Under the pieces are notes generated by a model. That model worked only from the letters and a program-made list of their open reading frames with translations, had not been told where the DNA came from and ran no database searches. Below are positions 53,314 to 64,000 of a stretch of 64,000 bases of DNA, piece by piece (the stretch's first letter is position 1; the number at the start of each line of letters is the position of its first letter). The translations under genes and the position numbers were made by a program. Source of the DNA: Calamus simplicifolius (Eukaryota; Streptophyta; Magnoliopsida; Arecales; Arecaceae); contig UESW01004362.1 of NCBI GenBank assembly GCA_900491605.1, positions 490,564-554,563 on the forward strand, given 5' to 3'.

Positions 53314-55404
53314 GTAAGATGGCGGGTTATTTAATTCAGCATTTTTCTTTTATTTTCTCCGTTCATCCTGCTTTACCTTCCACCTCCCATGTTGGTCGAA
53401 TAGGTCGCGACTTATGCAAGATTTCGCCCATGGGTTGGGCAGAGCGTCCAATACTTAATTTACGGCGATTTTTATATTTCGCAAAAAAAGGCATTTTTTA
53501 TATTTTTATATTTTTTGATCTCTAAAAATATTTTAGCATGTGAAAACAATTTTTTTTTTTTTATTTTAATTATAAACAAAATCTTTTAAAATAAAGAAAA
53601 AAGCTAATGAGACTATCTTGGACTCTCACGTCTTAAGCTCTCAAGTCTTTAACTATTTTTGTTGGCTATCACTTTTTAAAAGAAATTAAAATCAAAATTT
53701 TATTTTCAATTTTTTTCATATTTCTGACAATAAAAACATATTTGCTAGATACTATTATTTTTTCAATTTCATTTTGTTAAATATAACTCAATGCATCCTA
53801 CAAATAGAATACTATATTTAATATGATAATTTATAATATTATAATATAAATATAATATAATAAAATAATGTAATATTATTAAAATAATAATAATTNAAAA
53901 AATATAAGTAGAATTTTTTATTAAGTCTATATCTATAATGTTTAGCTTTGAGTTAGCTTTCTAACATATCTTGAATAACTTAAATCGAAGGTCAACTAAA
54001 GAAGTTAGAAGTAATTTTATGAATATATATCATTATTGATCAATTTTTGATAAATTATGAAAATACCATTGTTAGTGATTAAGAATGATTTTTAATGTTT
54101 TTATCTAAATTTTTATATTTTAACATTCTATTGGATGAGTTAGAAGTTAGCTTTAAGTTAAGATCTATATTTAAATATTTAATGGATAATTGTCTCTTTA
54201 GTTTTTCTCAAAAAATTAATATCCTACAAAAGCTAGATAGTTTATTAGTTTTCAAGAATTAGTATCTTATGAAGACTAAGAAATTTAATCGCTTTAAAAA
54301 TTCTCTTTATAAATAAGGCTCAATTGAGGTCCTTTGATAATAATTAATGTTAAAAAAGGTGAAGAAATGAAGATTAAAGAATCAAGAAGGGTAAGAAAGC
54401 CTTAGAGCGTAAAGATTAGTTTTCACACCAATTTTATTTGTTCTATCCAATTTTAAGCGGTAAATAACTTAATCAAGTTAGAGTACTTTATTATATTTAT
54501 AATTATTAAAAGGATTTCAAAATTTGGCAAGTAACTTGATTATAAATTGAGATATTTTATAATGTTGTGTGATTACCAAAGTTTATTTTATAATTGAGAA
54601 TGAAATTTGAATCAAAATAATTACTAAACTTTCATATAATAAGTTGTCTTGAAATAAGTGATCTTGTAATTATTTTGAAATATTATTAAAGGTTTAAATG
54701 CTGCATAACATGTTTATTACAAATTGGATCAAATAAGAAGGCTAATTATAAATTAAAAAAATTTGTATAAATTATTTAATTATAAATATCTATTCAAGAA
54801 TTTTAAATTACTAGTTAAATGTTTTATTTTTCTTATGCACCATTAATGTTAATGCCTATAGTTATACAATTATTTTTTCATAACTATTTATGTAAATACT
54901 GACTCAAGTGAGTAGATTATAAATATTAAGAATTACTATTATATGAGAATTTTGTTGAAAAGAAAAAACATGCTATTTACATGATTATATGGATAAGTAA
55001 ATACTAATAAATATATAATTATTGATAATAAAATATAACTAAAAAATATGAAACTCCCAATTCACTATCTAATGACAGGTTACTAGTGACTAATAAGTAA
55101 TATTAGACCCACATCTATAGAAGATATATGAGAGAAAAAGCTCTTTCGTAAAGTTAAATGTGGTATTTCGGCTGTCATAAATGTAACCATAATTTGTGAC
55201 TTTAGAGTATTTAAAAATTGATGACATAAAAACTCTTATAAATGATGGCATAAAAATCTTGACTAAGGATGACATGCAAATTTGAAATAATTACATGATT
55301 ATATTATATAAGAAGTCAATTTAAAATTACTTCAGCATTTTATAAGTATTAATATAACAATGACATGTAAAGTTTATGTACTCTATTTTATAAAATATTG
55401 TAAA
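53314..55404. other. AT-rich non-coding stretch
   Basis: The first 100 bp resemble WAK intron 1. The rest is strongly AT-rich, with an undetermined base at 53896 and no recognised gene. Confidence 0.6.
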
Positions 55405-56060
55405 TCTTTACTCGATTCACTAGTTTAATCTGAGTATCATCACTTACTAAAAGAATGCTCATAAATCTTTATTATTGTATTTTTTATTTTATAAGTAGAG
55501 AAGTAAAATGGGGACTTAGGTAAAAGCAAGCAATCACCTGCCCAATTCTTTAATTATCTCATTAATTTTAGTTTTTGACCATATTGATAGCTTATAAGTG
55601 TTTATCAATTTTAGTGACATTAGAGTATATGATTATCAACATTTTATTAACATTGGATTGATTTAGTAAATAATAATTTAATTTATTACTTGAATTAAAT
55701 GTTGATATGTTGTGATAGAATGAAAACAATATAAATCTTTACTTACTTGATCCATTAATTTATCGAGTATTACTTACTAAAAGAATGCTCATAAACTTTA
55801 TTATTGTATTTTTTTATTTTTAGAAGTAGAGAAGTAAAATGAGGACTTAGGTAGAAGCAAGCAATCACCTACTATACCAAGCTCTTTAGTTATCTCATTA
55901 ATTTTAGTTTTTGACCATATTGATAGCTTAAAATGTTTATCAATTTTAGTGACATTAGAGTATATGATTATCAACATTTTGTTAGCATTGGATTGATTTA
56001 GTGAATAATAATTCAATTTTTAGTACTTAAATTAAATGTTGATATATTGTGATAGACACC
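55405..56060. repeat. 330-bp tandem duplication
   Basis: TTACTAAAAGAATGCTCATAA occurs at 55444 and 55774, offset 330. Flanking blocks (AAGTAGAGAAGTAAAATG, TTTTTGACCATATTGATAGC, GTTGATATRTTGTGATAGA) keep the same order and spacing. Non-coding. Confidence 0.85.
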
Positions 56061-56169
56061 TTACATGCCATGGGGTATGTGATTATTGCATCTTATATCC
56101 ATTTTGAATTTTGGGCATGATAGTTGTCATCTGATAAGGCACCAAGCCTCGCTGAATTTCAATTGAAGT

Positions 56170-58350
56170 TCATCAATGCATTTGGACATTGATCAAACAA
56201 GTTATCATTAGGGTGATGGAGTTCTTCCATTCTTCTTAAATGCCATTCACGTGAAAAAGCAATTTACATTACTCTCATTTTGAAAAAAGATAATCATCTA
56301 ATACAACTCAAGGATTATAGACTTATTAGCCTATATAATTCTATATGTAAGGTGGTTAATTACTAAACCTTTGGTTGACAAAATGAATGTATATATGCCC
56401 CGACTTGTCTCACAAGAATAAATTGCTTCTATAAATGACCATTATGTGTTAGCACAAGAAGTAATGCACTCAATACAAATTGTCTCTAGAAGGATATCAT
56501 GGATGATAATTAAGGTTGATACAAAAAGGGCTTATATTAGATTTAAGTAGAATTACCTCTTCTTAGTATAGTTGTCAGAATCAAATCGAATCGGTCGGTT
56601 GGACCGATTGAACCAGGATCCAAAGGCCAAGCTGGTCCAATTCTAACATAAAATTAGATATGTAAGAGATCCGGAATAACCCGATCAACCCATCTAATTC
56701 ACTAGTGAACTGGTCAACCCAGCCTGAACCGAATGGGGTCATAGGTTTGTCAATGCCGTTTCAAATTCTTTAGTCTTTGCTTCTTTCAACTTTCGAGTTA
56801 TGACCTCCTTTCTATCGTCTTCTCTAGGCATTTAATTTTGGGGGAAGGGGTTCGTTTTTCACCATTTATAATCTATTTTGATTCTTTGCAATGCAATAGA
56901 GAGACGAGATTGAGGTAATATTCCTTCTCTTTACACGATGAACCTAGATTTCTGTGTTTCTTATTTTTTTTTTTTTTTTTTTTTCCTTCCCTTAAAAGGA
57001 TTGCCCTTCCTTCTTCTAGAATGGCTTACCATGTCTATATACCAGAAAATGGTAGTGAAAAGTGAAAGCTATAAATATGTGAGGAGGGGAGGGATAAGAT
57101 CGAGGGATCAGGAGATCTGAGGCTAGCGATGAGTGTGGCTAGTGAAGTAGGGCAGGAGACGATGGAGAGCATGCACTTTCCGCGAGAGATCAAAGCAAAG
57201 GGTGGAAGTGGCACGAGATCGAGCAAAGGACTTTGGTAGCATCATTTTTTAGCATTAGTTTATAGACTAAATTTTCATTTGGAATATTAATTCGGTCTGA
57301 CAACTATGTTCTAAATAATGTGCGAAGGACTTTAGTAGCATCAAAGCAAAGGGTGGATGGGGTCCGGTTTTGAGTTCTGACAATTATGGATGAAACTGAA
57401 ATTCGATCATAAGCATTAGTTTATGGCACCTTGTTAGTGTGTTAGTCTTTAGATACTATTTGGTAGACTCAAATAGGTTTTGAGTTTTGATGCAAATTTT
57501 GTACTTTTTGATGACTCTTATTTTAATTCTTCAGTGTAGGTGCTAGTAGATTTTAAGTGTGTTTTAACTTTTTTTATTTAAATTTTAAAAGATTGTTATA
57601 CATATCACTTTTGAATTATTAGTTTAATGTGTTTGTATGATTATAATTTGAAGTTTTTTTTATGGTATTAGATGTTAAAGTTTATTATCATATTGACCTT
57701 AATTTGATTAATTTTTATTAATATAAAAATATTTTTATATTAAAATAATTAAATAGATGGTTCAATCGATGATTCGATAGTTGAACCATGACCCGATGAC
57801 CCAATCCCTTAGCTGGGTTGATATTCAAGCCGGGTCTGACAACTATGCTTCTTAGTTCTTCATTACTTTGTCTTTCATGGCAAATTTTTCAGCTGCACGA
57901 GGGTGTATTAGCCATTCCACATTGTTTTTCTTTAATAATTGGTACTTCATCTACATTGTTATATTTCTACGGTAAGGGTGCCCATTGTCTCCTATTTCTA
58001 TTCATCTTATCCTTCAACATAATTTCTAGATCCTTGCATGAAGCATTTAATAGGAATGAAATTATAGTGTTTCATTTTGGTATAGTAATGTTTATGTTTC
58101 TTATTTATTATTTATTGATGATTTACTCCTAATTTTAAAGGGAACCACTTAGAAACATTATTACTATTTATTGCAACTAATCAAGTTAGAATGTTGATGA
58201 ATCACATAGTGTTTTTAGTCTCTTGCTGCAATCAATAATGTAGAGTCAAATATGTGTTGAGCTTCAAATTAATTTTCACTATCATTGCTATGAATGTGCC
58301 TCTAGAAAGAGGGGCATCCCATGTTCTAAGAGAATCAAACTGTTTAATTG
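56170..58350 (+). pseudogene. LINE relic (RT and RNase H pieces), split by a DNA element
   Basis: Left part (56270-56567): YITLILKKDN, LKDYRLISLYNSI, QIVSRRISWMIIKVDTKRAY are worn RT motifs. Right part (57848-58140): LFLFILSFNIISRSLHEAF (motif B region) and LIYYLLMIYS, where the catalytic ADD is lost. At 58280-58370 LERGASHVLRESNCLIDWLA matches the end of LINE RNase H. Many stops. It is a different, older LINE than the one starting at 58386. Confidence 0.65.
56568..57847. mobile_element. Non-autonomous Mutator-like element
   Basis: Ends ATAGTTGTCAGA and TCTGACAACTAT form a 12-bp inverted repeat. Subterminal GGTTGGACCGATTGAACC-like text at the left and GGTTCAATCGATGATTCG at the right suggest a longer, degenerate inverted repeat. 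A 9-bp duplication, cttcttagt (56559-56567 and 57848-57856), flanks it, as for MULEs. It interrupts the LINE RT relic. No transposase; a T-run at 56966-56984. Confidence 0.78.
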
Positions 58351-58385
58351 ACTGGTTAGCTGCAACAAATGGTTTTTGTAAGGCT

Positions 58386-58480
58386 GGTACTGCTTTAAGA
58401 ATCATGCTCGGAGTGTCTTCGTGTTCCTTCCGCCGGTACTGCTTTAAGATTCATGCTCGGAGTGTCTTCGTCCCCGATCT
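58386..58480. repeat. 49-bp tandem duplication at the LINE 5' end
   Basis: GGTACTGCTTTAAGAATCAT at 58386 and GGTACTGCTTTAAGATTCAT at 58435, both followed by GCTCGGAGTGTCTTCGT. It lies just before ORF1 of the plus LINE. Confidence 0.8.
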
Positions 58481-58521
58481 TCACTGATCTATGTCGTCTG
58501 CTGCTCCTCTTGCTCAGAGTG

Positions 58522-60205
58522 ATGGCTGACCTCCCCAATCCGTCTCCGATCGATCCCGATGGCGTCAGGAACGCTGGGATGTCCTGGCGCCGTGCCGGTG
58601 GAAGCCAGTTTGAATGGATCTCCCCGGCGCCGTCTCCGGTTGTCGTCGCCGAACTGGAACGGCTGTACCCCGATATAGTCCAAGTCCCGGTACCTGCGCT
58701 GGAGGAGGAAGTAGCTCGTTGGCTCAATCACGCGATTTTGGCCTGTTGTCTCTCCCGTTGGATCCCTCCGGAGGCTATCCTCAGGGAATTCCAGTGAGCT
58801 GGGATTCAGGGGGATATCGAATCGGTTTCGTTGGCCAACAGGCATTTTCTCTTCCATTTCCCTGACCCTCTTGCCATGGAGCTTGTTCTCGGAAGACCCT
58901 GGGTCGCCAATGGCCAACCCATCGCCGTTGCTCCGTGGCAACCAGACTTCGTCCCATCCTCAAGCTCTCTGACCAGTGCCCTGCTTTGATTCGTCTTCCC
59001 CAGCTGCCTATTGAATACTGGAATGAGGACGTGCTGTCATCCATCGTTGCAGTTGCTGGTGATTATATGTTCTCCGATGCTTCTACCAGAGAACGGATTC
59101 GGGGAGGGTTCGCGAGAGTGTGTCTTCGGGTGGATTTGAGCATGCCCCTGCGGCCGGGTGCCCGTGTTCGTGGAAGCAGGGAGCCATTCTGGCAGCAGTT
59201 TTCCTACGAAAATCTTGAAGGAATCTGCTGCTCGTGTGGTACCTGCATCTCGGAGGGAGCTGTGGGGCGCCTCTTGATCCTTCCTCTTCCTCTGCCCCCC
59301 CGAGTGGTTCTGGATTTGGACCTTGGATGTCGTCCCTGAGGCATCGGAAATCTTCTCCAGCTGCTCAGCCTTCTCTCAGCAAACAGAAGCCTGGAATGAG
59401 CTCTTCTTCTCCTCCTTCCTCTGCCTCCCCGGATGGGTGGGTCTCTCCGAAGAAAGTCTTTAGGAGGTCGGGAGGCAAGGAGCCCACTCCCCCTTCGGAC
59501 AGGCATCCTCTTCATGGGATTGATGCAGTGATGGTCTCAGGTCCTCAGCGTGCCGTTTTTCCCCTGGCGTGCCGGTTTGCAAGGGGTCTCAAATTCAAGC
59601 CTCTGATCTATCATTCAGACTTCTGAAGGGAAAAGGGGTGGTGATCCAATCAAGTTGGCTGCTAACCCATTTCTTGCCTGGAGTCAGCTTCCTCTGATGG
59701 TAATGGTCCTGGCCTCCTGTTGTCCCATATAGGAGGAAAATCTGGCCCTGCTAAGCGGGCCCGGCCTGTTGAGCCTCTAACACAGCGACTACCTTCTAAG
59801 CCTAATTCATCCAAAGGCAAAGGACTTCTGAGGGGTAAGGATGGGAAGAAAGCTATCTTCACCTTCTCTGCTCCTTCAATTACCCCCCAGGGTTTAGGTG
59901 TTTCCCCTGGGCCCGGGTCCAAGAAGTCCCGTTGCAAGGAGGGGACTACTCTGGGCAGTTTGGTAGAGTCCTCCTTACCTCCTTCGACGGCTGTGATAGA
60001 TCACGATTCTGCGGTCTCCCTTCTAAAGAATGCTATTCAGCAAAAAGATGCAGATATGGCTATGGAATCGGCACGGCAGGTGTGCCAGGAAGCAGGGGGA
60101 AGCAGTGCTCCGGAGCTTGTTGGCTCCCACGCTACTTCTGACTCTATTGTTCTGGAGATATCTGGGGATATGGATGATGTCCCCCCTGCTCTTCCTTCTG
60201 AATGA
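58522..60205 (+). pseudogene. LINE ORF1 (DUF4283-type RNA-binding protein), broken
   Basis: ATG at 58522 (MADLPNPSP). A TGA at 58795 interrupts the frame, which then continues LANRHFLFHFPDPLAMELVL and VAPWQPDF (DUF4283-like). From about 58980 another frame holds LIRLPQLPIEYWNEDVL, GGFARVCLRVDLSMPL and a zinc-knuckle start NLEGICCSCG, after which the frame slips before the His and last Cys. The C-terminal part (59720-60205) is Ser/Pro/Lys-rich, ending DMDDVPPALPSE. ORF1 would coat the LINE RNA. Its stop TGA (60203-60205) overlaps the ORF2 ATG. Confidence 0.82.
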
Positions 60206-63200
60206 AGCTTCTTTTTTGGAATGTGCGAGGTGCTTAGAAACCCTCGTTTCGGTCCTCGTTCGGTAGGCTTCTTCAGCTTCATGACTTTGATATTTGTGTT
60301 CTGCTGGAGACCCGGTTGTCTGGGGCTAGCCTTGCTCGTCTTCAGAGATAGCTTTCCAGATTATGGGTTTCTTACTCCATTGAGTCGGTTGGCCTCTCTG
60401 GTGGTATTCTGGTTCTTTGGAAAAATAATAACATCAGGGTTGATGCCTTCCACGGATGTGGTCAACAGGTGTCCCTGGTCATATCTGAGGGTTCCTCGGC
60501 CCCCTGGCTTCTCTCGGGTGTTTATGCCAGTACCGACTTCAGACTGCGTCGTGATCTCTGGGTGGAGCTTCACTCTCTTCTTGCTCAGGGCTTTCCTTCC
60601 CTCCTTGCTGGTGACTTCAACTGCATTGTCGGGGCTGACGAGAAAAGAGGGGGTCGGCAGTTCGTTGGATCACCGGATGTGGTTGAGTTCAGATCCTTTA
60701 TATCCTCCGCTGGGCTCTTGGATCTGGGGTTTTCCGGATCCCCTTTCACCTGGTGTAATAACCGCCAAGGCTCTGCCCGTGTTTGGGAAAGACTGGATAG
60801 GGCCATAGCGTCTCCTTCTTGGCTCCAGCTTTTTCCTTCTGCTACCGTTACTCACCTGTCCAGAATTGGCTCCGACCATTGTCCTATTCTTGTTTCTACT
60901 GATAACACTATTCATCAGAGCAGGATGTTTAGATTTGAGAAATTCTGGACCTTTTATTCTTCTGCTAGGTCAATCATCTCTCAGGTTTGGCGATTACCTA
61001 TTAGAGGAAGTGCTACCTATCGGCTGTCTCGGCGCCTGATTCTTGCTGGTCGTAGACTCTCTAGATGGAACAGAAGAGAGGTGGGGGATATTGTTCGCAA
61101 GTTGAGCAGACTGAGGCTACCATCTCTACCCTGCAGTCGAAAGAGGATCAGGAGGGGTTCCTTAATCAGTCTGACCTTTCGTCTCTCAGGTCCTGTTTGG
61201 CTGAGCACCATTCTCTATTGTTGCAGCAGGAGACCTTTTGGAGACAAAGGTCCCGAATCCAGTGGGTTAGGGAGGGGGATCGCAACACTAGATTCTTTCA
61301 TCAGGCCACTTTGAAGCGTCGTGCGATGAACCGCATTAGGCGTTTAGTTGATAATGAGGGGGAGATTCAGGAGGATGTTCAGGTTATCAGGACCTTGTTA
61401 TATCAGTTTTTCAGTCTAGATGGACGGAGCATACTGGAGTGGGTTTCCCTGTGTTTCCTGTTCTGGCCCAGTTTAGGGTCACCACTGCTGAAAATGCTCG
61501 TCTCACCATGCCTATTTCGGCGGACGATATTCAGCGGGCTGTTTGGGATCTTGGTGCCGATAAAGCCCCTGGTCCTGATGGGTTTCCTCCTTTGTTCTTC
61601 CGCTTCTATTGGGATATAGTGGGTCAGGAGGTTGTGCAGGCCATTCAGCTGGTGTTTCTCTCTCACTCTGTCCCCTCTGATTGGAATAGGACCCTTATCA
61701 CCTTGGTGCCCAAACGCCCTGATGCCTCCTCTCCTCAGCATTACCGGCCTATCAGTCTATGTTCCACCTTGTACAAGGTGTGTGCTCGCATTTTGGTCTC
61801 CCGTTTGTCTCCGGTGATCCCTCGCCTCATCTCCCTAGAGCAGGGCGCTTTTATTAGGGGACGTAGCATTACTGATAATGCCCTTCTAGCACAGGAACTC
61901 ATGCATGACCTTCAGCGTGCTTCTCGACGTCATAGCCTCATGGCTGTTAAGCTTGATATGGAGAGAGCTTATGATAGAATGAGCTGGGATTTTCTGAGAC
62001 ATACGCTAGCCGAGTTTGGGTTTGATGATTGCTTTGTCGACTGGATTATGGCATGTATTCTTCGACCATCCTTCTCTCTCATCATCAACGGGGGTCAGAC
62101 GGATTATTTTCACTCTGAGGTCGGTTTGCGGCAGGGTTGCCCTCTGTCCCCTTTTCTCTTCATCCTTTCTGCTGATGCTTTGTCCAGGGCTCTTATTCAG
62201 GCTCAGATGGATTTGTCTATTGCCCCATACTCTGCGAGTCCAACTGGGCCGACTCTCTCCCATCTTCTATTCGCTGATGACTGCATCCTTATGGGTAAGG
62301 CCACTATTCGTAATGCATCCATATTTGCGGCCATAGTGCAGACCTATTGTCGGGCTTCTGGTCAGAAAGTTAATTTAAGTAAATCTCTGATATGTTTTAG
62401 TCCTAAGATGGCAGCTTCTGTTAGGGATTCTATCTTGCATATCATGGGTATTACTTCTCAGGCTGATCGGCTATCCTACTTGGGGATCCCAATCACTGGC
62501 AGAAGGCCTCGTCGTTCTGACTTCAGTGTTCTTGAGAGGAGGGTCTGCGATCGCTTAGATGGTTGGCAGGTCTCTGGGTTATCTATGATGGCTCGGATCA
62601 CTCTTCTGCTCAGTTCTCTCTTCTCTTCCGCTCTATCTGTTATCTAACGCGGCCATCCCTGTGACGTGCCTAAGGAAGATAGAGCGTCATTTTCGGGATT
62701 TTCTCTGGGCCTCGAGCCAGGACGGTCATGGAGTCCATCTTCTTGCCTGGGATATCATTTGCTTGCCGATTGCTCAGGGGGGTCTTGGTATCCAATCTCT
62801 TGTTGCTAGGAGGGAGGCTCTTATTGCTAGGCATGCCTCGCGATTCTTGCTTGATCCGCGTTGTTTGTGGAGCGCCTTCATGCATGGTAAATACGGAGAT
62901 TGGAATCACTCTATCTCTTCTCCATCTTCTCGTGGGCACTCCTTCTTCTGGAAAGAGGTTTGTCGGCATGCTTCGGTTGTTATGGACCGCACCTCTTGGA
63001 TGATTGGTGATGGTTCTTCAGTCGATGTCTTCAGGACACTTGGATTGCGGACCAGCCTCTTTCTCGGTGGCCAACCTTTGTGACCACAGATATCCCTAAT
63101 GGTATGAGAGTTTGTGATCTCCTCTCCCTTGACCACACTGTCTGGGACCATTCTTTGGTTTCTACTTTCTTCGGCGGAGAGCTTTACCACCGTATTACTT

Positions 63201-64000
63201 CTATTCCTCTCATTCCGAGTCATACCACTGATATAAGGGTTTGGCGGAGATCTTGTTCATCTCGGGCTCCTATCGGGGATCTCCTGCATATCTATAGGCC
63301 TTCGCCCTGCAAGTTATGGATTCGGCTTGGATTTGGCATCTTCCCATTCATCCGAGGGTTTGCCTTTTTATATGGAAGCTGGCTTGGAATGCGCTTCCTA
63401 CCTGTTCTTTGCTCTCTAGGAGAGGGATGCGTATCATGCCTATCTGCCCAGTGTGTAGCCTTGAGGAGGAAACTGTGGATCATGCTATCTTTCATGCCCC
63501 AGAGCGAGACAGATTTGGCAAAGGTTAGGTGCGTGGTCTTCGCTGCAGGATTTGGACTCCCACCGTTTATCCTTCTTGAGACTTCTCAGTCAAGTCAAGG
63601 GGGGTGGGAACCATCAGGTGGGCCCGACGTTGGCTTATGTTGCTCTCCAGATCTGGTTATCCCGTAACCATTTTGTATTCTCGGACGTGCTCACTCCTTC
63701 TTATCGGATTATCAGGACTGCTGTCTCCTTATATGCTGAGTACACTCTCATCAGAGGACTATTGGTGGTGATAGCCCTGGCCTCTGGGACTCCCATGCTG
63801 CTTCTGCAGCGCACCGGCACACGGTCTTTATCTCTTGGGAGCCCCCTCCTCCAGGGTTTGTCAAAATCAATTTTGATGAGAGTGTTCGTGGCAGATGTGC
63901 GGGTTCAGCTTTTGTGATTCGGGGGCCGGAGGGGTCGTTGCTAGCGGCCGGCGGCTTTGGAACGCTGGATTCTTCTGTTCCTCTTGCTGAGCTATATGCG
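60202..64000 (+). pseudogene. LINE ORF2: endonuclease, RT, zinc-binding region, RNase H; broken and cut by the window end
   Basis: ATG at 60202 gives MKLLFWNVRGA, with a TAG right after and another near 60345. The same frame runs through LLAGDFNCI and SDHCPIL (endonuclease). Frame changes follow near 61070 and 61440. RT (61500-62647): DKAPGPDGFPPLFF, HYRPISLCSTLYKVC, LDMERAYDRMSW (motif A), GLRQGCPLSPFLFIL and the catalytic LFADDC (about 62270). A later frame has FRDFLWASSQDGHG and GGLGIQSL. The zinc-binding part is CPVCSLEEETVDHAIFH (about 63440-63490). RNase H begins KINFDESVRGRCAGSAFVIR (about 63865) and is cut at 64000. Confidence 0.88.

Larger units (their letters stand above)
58386..64000 (+). 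mobile_element. L1-type LINE, near full-length, plus strand, runs off the window
   Basis: 5' leader with a 49-bp duplication, ORF1 (58522-60205), ORF2 (60202 to the window end) with endonuclease, RT, zinc-binding region and RNase H. Closely related to the minus LINE at 38412-41997. Nonsense and frameshift changes make it inactive, but it keeps its 5' end, which is rare for LINE copies. Confidence 0.88.

Noticed and set aside
1..64000. tRNA or rRNA genes
   Set aside because: Scanned by eye for cloverleaf-type GGTTCRANNC boxes and rRNA text; only retroelement PBS sequences were found. A tRNAscan run would settle it.

Overview
The window is plant nuclear DNA. Evidence: a wall-associated receptor-like kinase (WAK) gene with GT-AG introns, plant-type Ty3/gypsy elements of the Tat and Athila lineages, L1-type LINEs with a C-terminal RNase H, MITEs, and long AT-rich non-coding stretches. 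A monocot, possibly a palm, is my guess from the WAK and retroelement style; this is inference. Nearly all the coding signal is transposable-element DNA. The only near-intact host gene is one WAK, and even that carries a frameshift.

Layout. 1-2220: 3' end of a plus-oriented Tat-like element (an antisense accessory ORF, a polypurine tract, one LTR). 2354-2580: LTR fragment. 4438-16382: complete minus-oriented Tat element with two LTRs, PBS, PPT, degenerate gag and pol (with a second RNase H), a 156-bp in-frame minisatellite, and an antisense intron-containing ORF with its own TATA box. 17345-18167: LINE 3' relic and a small duplication. About 18595-25216: plus-oriented Athila element (LTR, tRNA-Asp-type PBS, gag, protease, RT/RNase H, part of integrase), ending at an undetermined base at 25217. 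25218-30255: duplicated WAK upstream segments interrupted by copies of one LTR family. 30301-35235: WAK gene in three exons. 35747-37340: a MITE and a chromovirus-like gag/protease relic. 37900-43560: another WAK upstream segment, split by a 4.4-kb insertion that carries a 5'-truncated LINE and, separately, by a second MITE copy. 43560-52010: a decayed WAK exon split by about 8 kb of nested insertions, including a three-LTR array (44504-51829) with a single target-site duplication. 52148-53313: WAK exon-1 pseudogenes. 53314-56060: AT-rich DNA with a 330-bp tandem duplication. 56170-58350: LINE relic split by a Mutator-like non-autonomous element. 58386-64000: a second, more complete LINE of the same family as the 38-42 kb copy, running off the window.

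How it fits together. The host locus is a small WAK cluster: five exon-1 remnants and several copies of one upstream segment, amplified by segmental duplication and then cut up by insertions. Because the duplicated segments carry different insertions, some act as empty-site controls for others. This lets one solo LTR (27910-28712) and one MITE (42730-43160) be delimited to the base. The most unusual items are the three-LTR array within one target-site duplication, the antisense gene in the Tat elements, and the recurrent hairpin-forming minisatellites in different LTR families.
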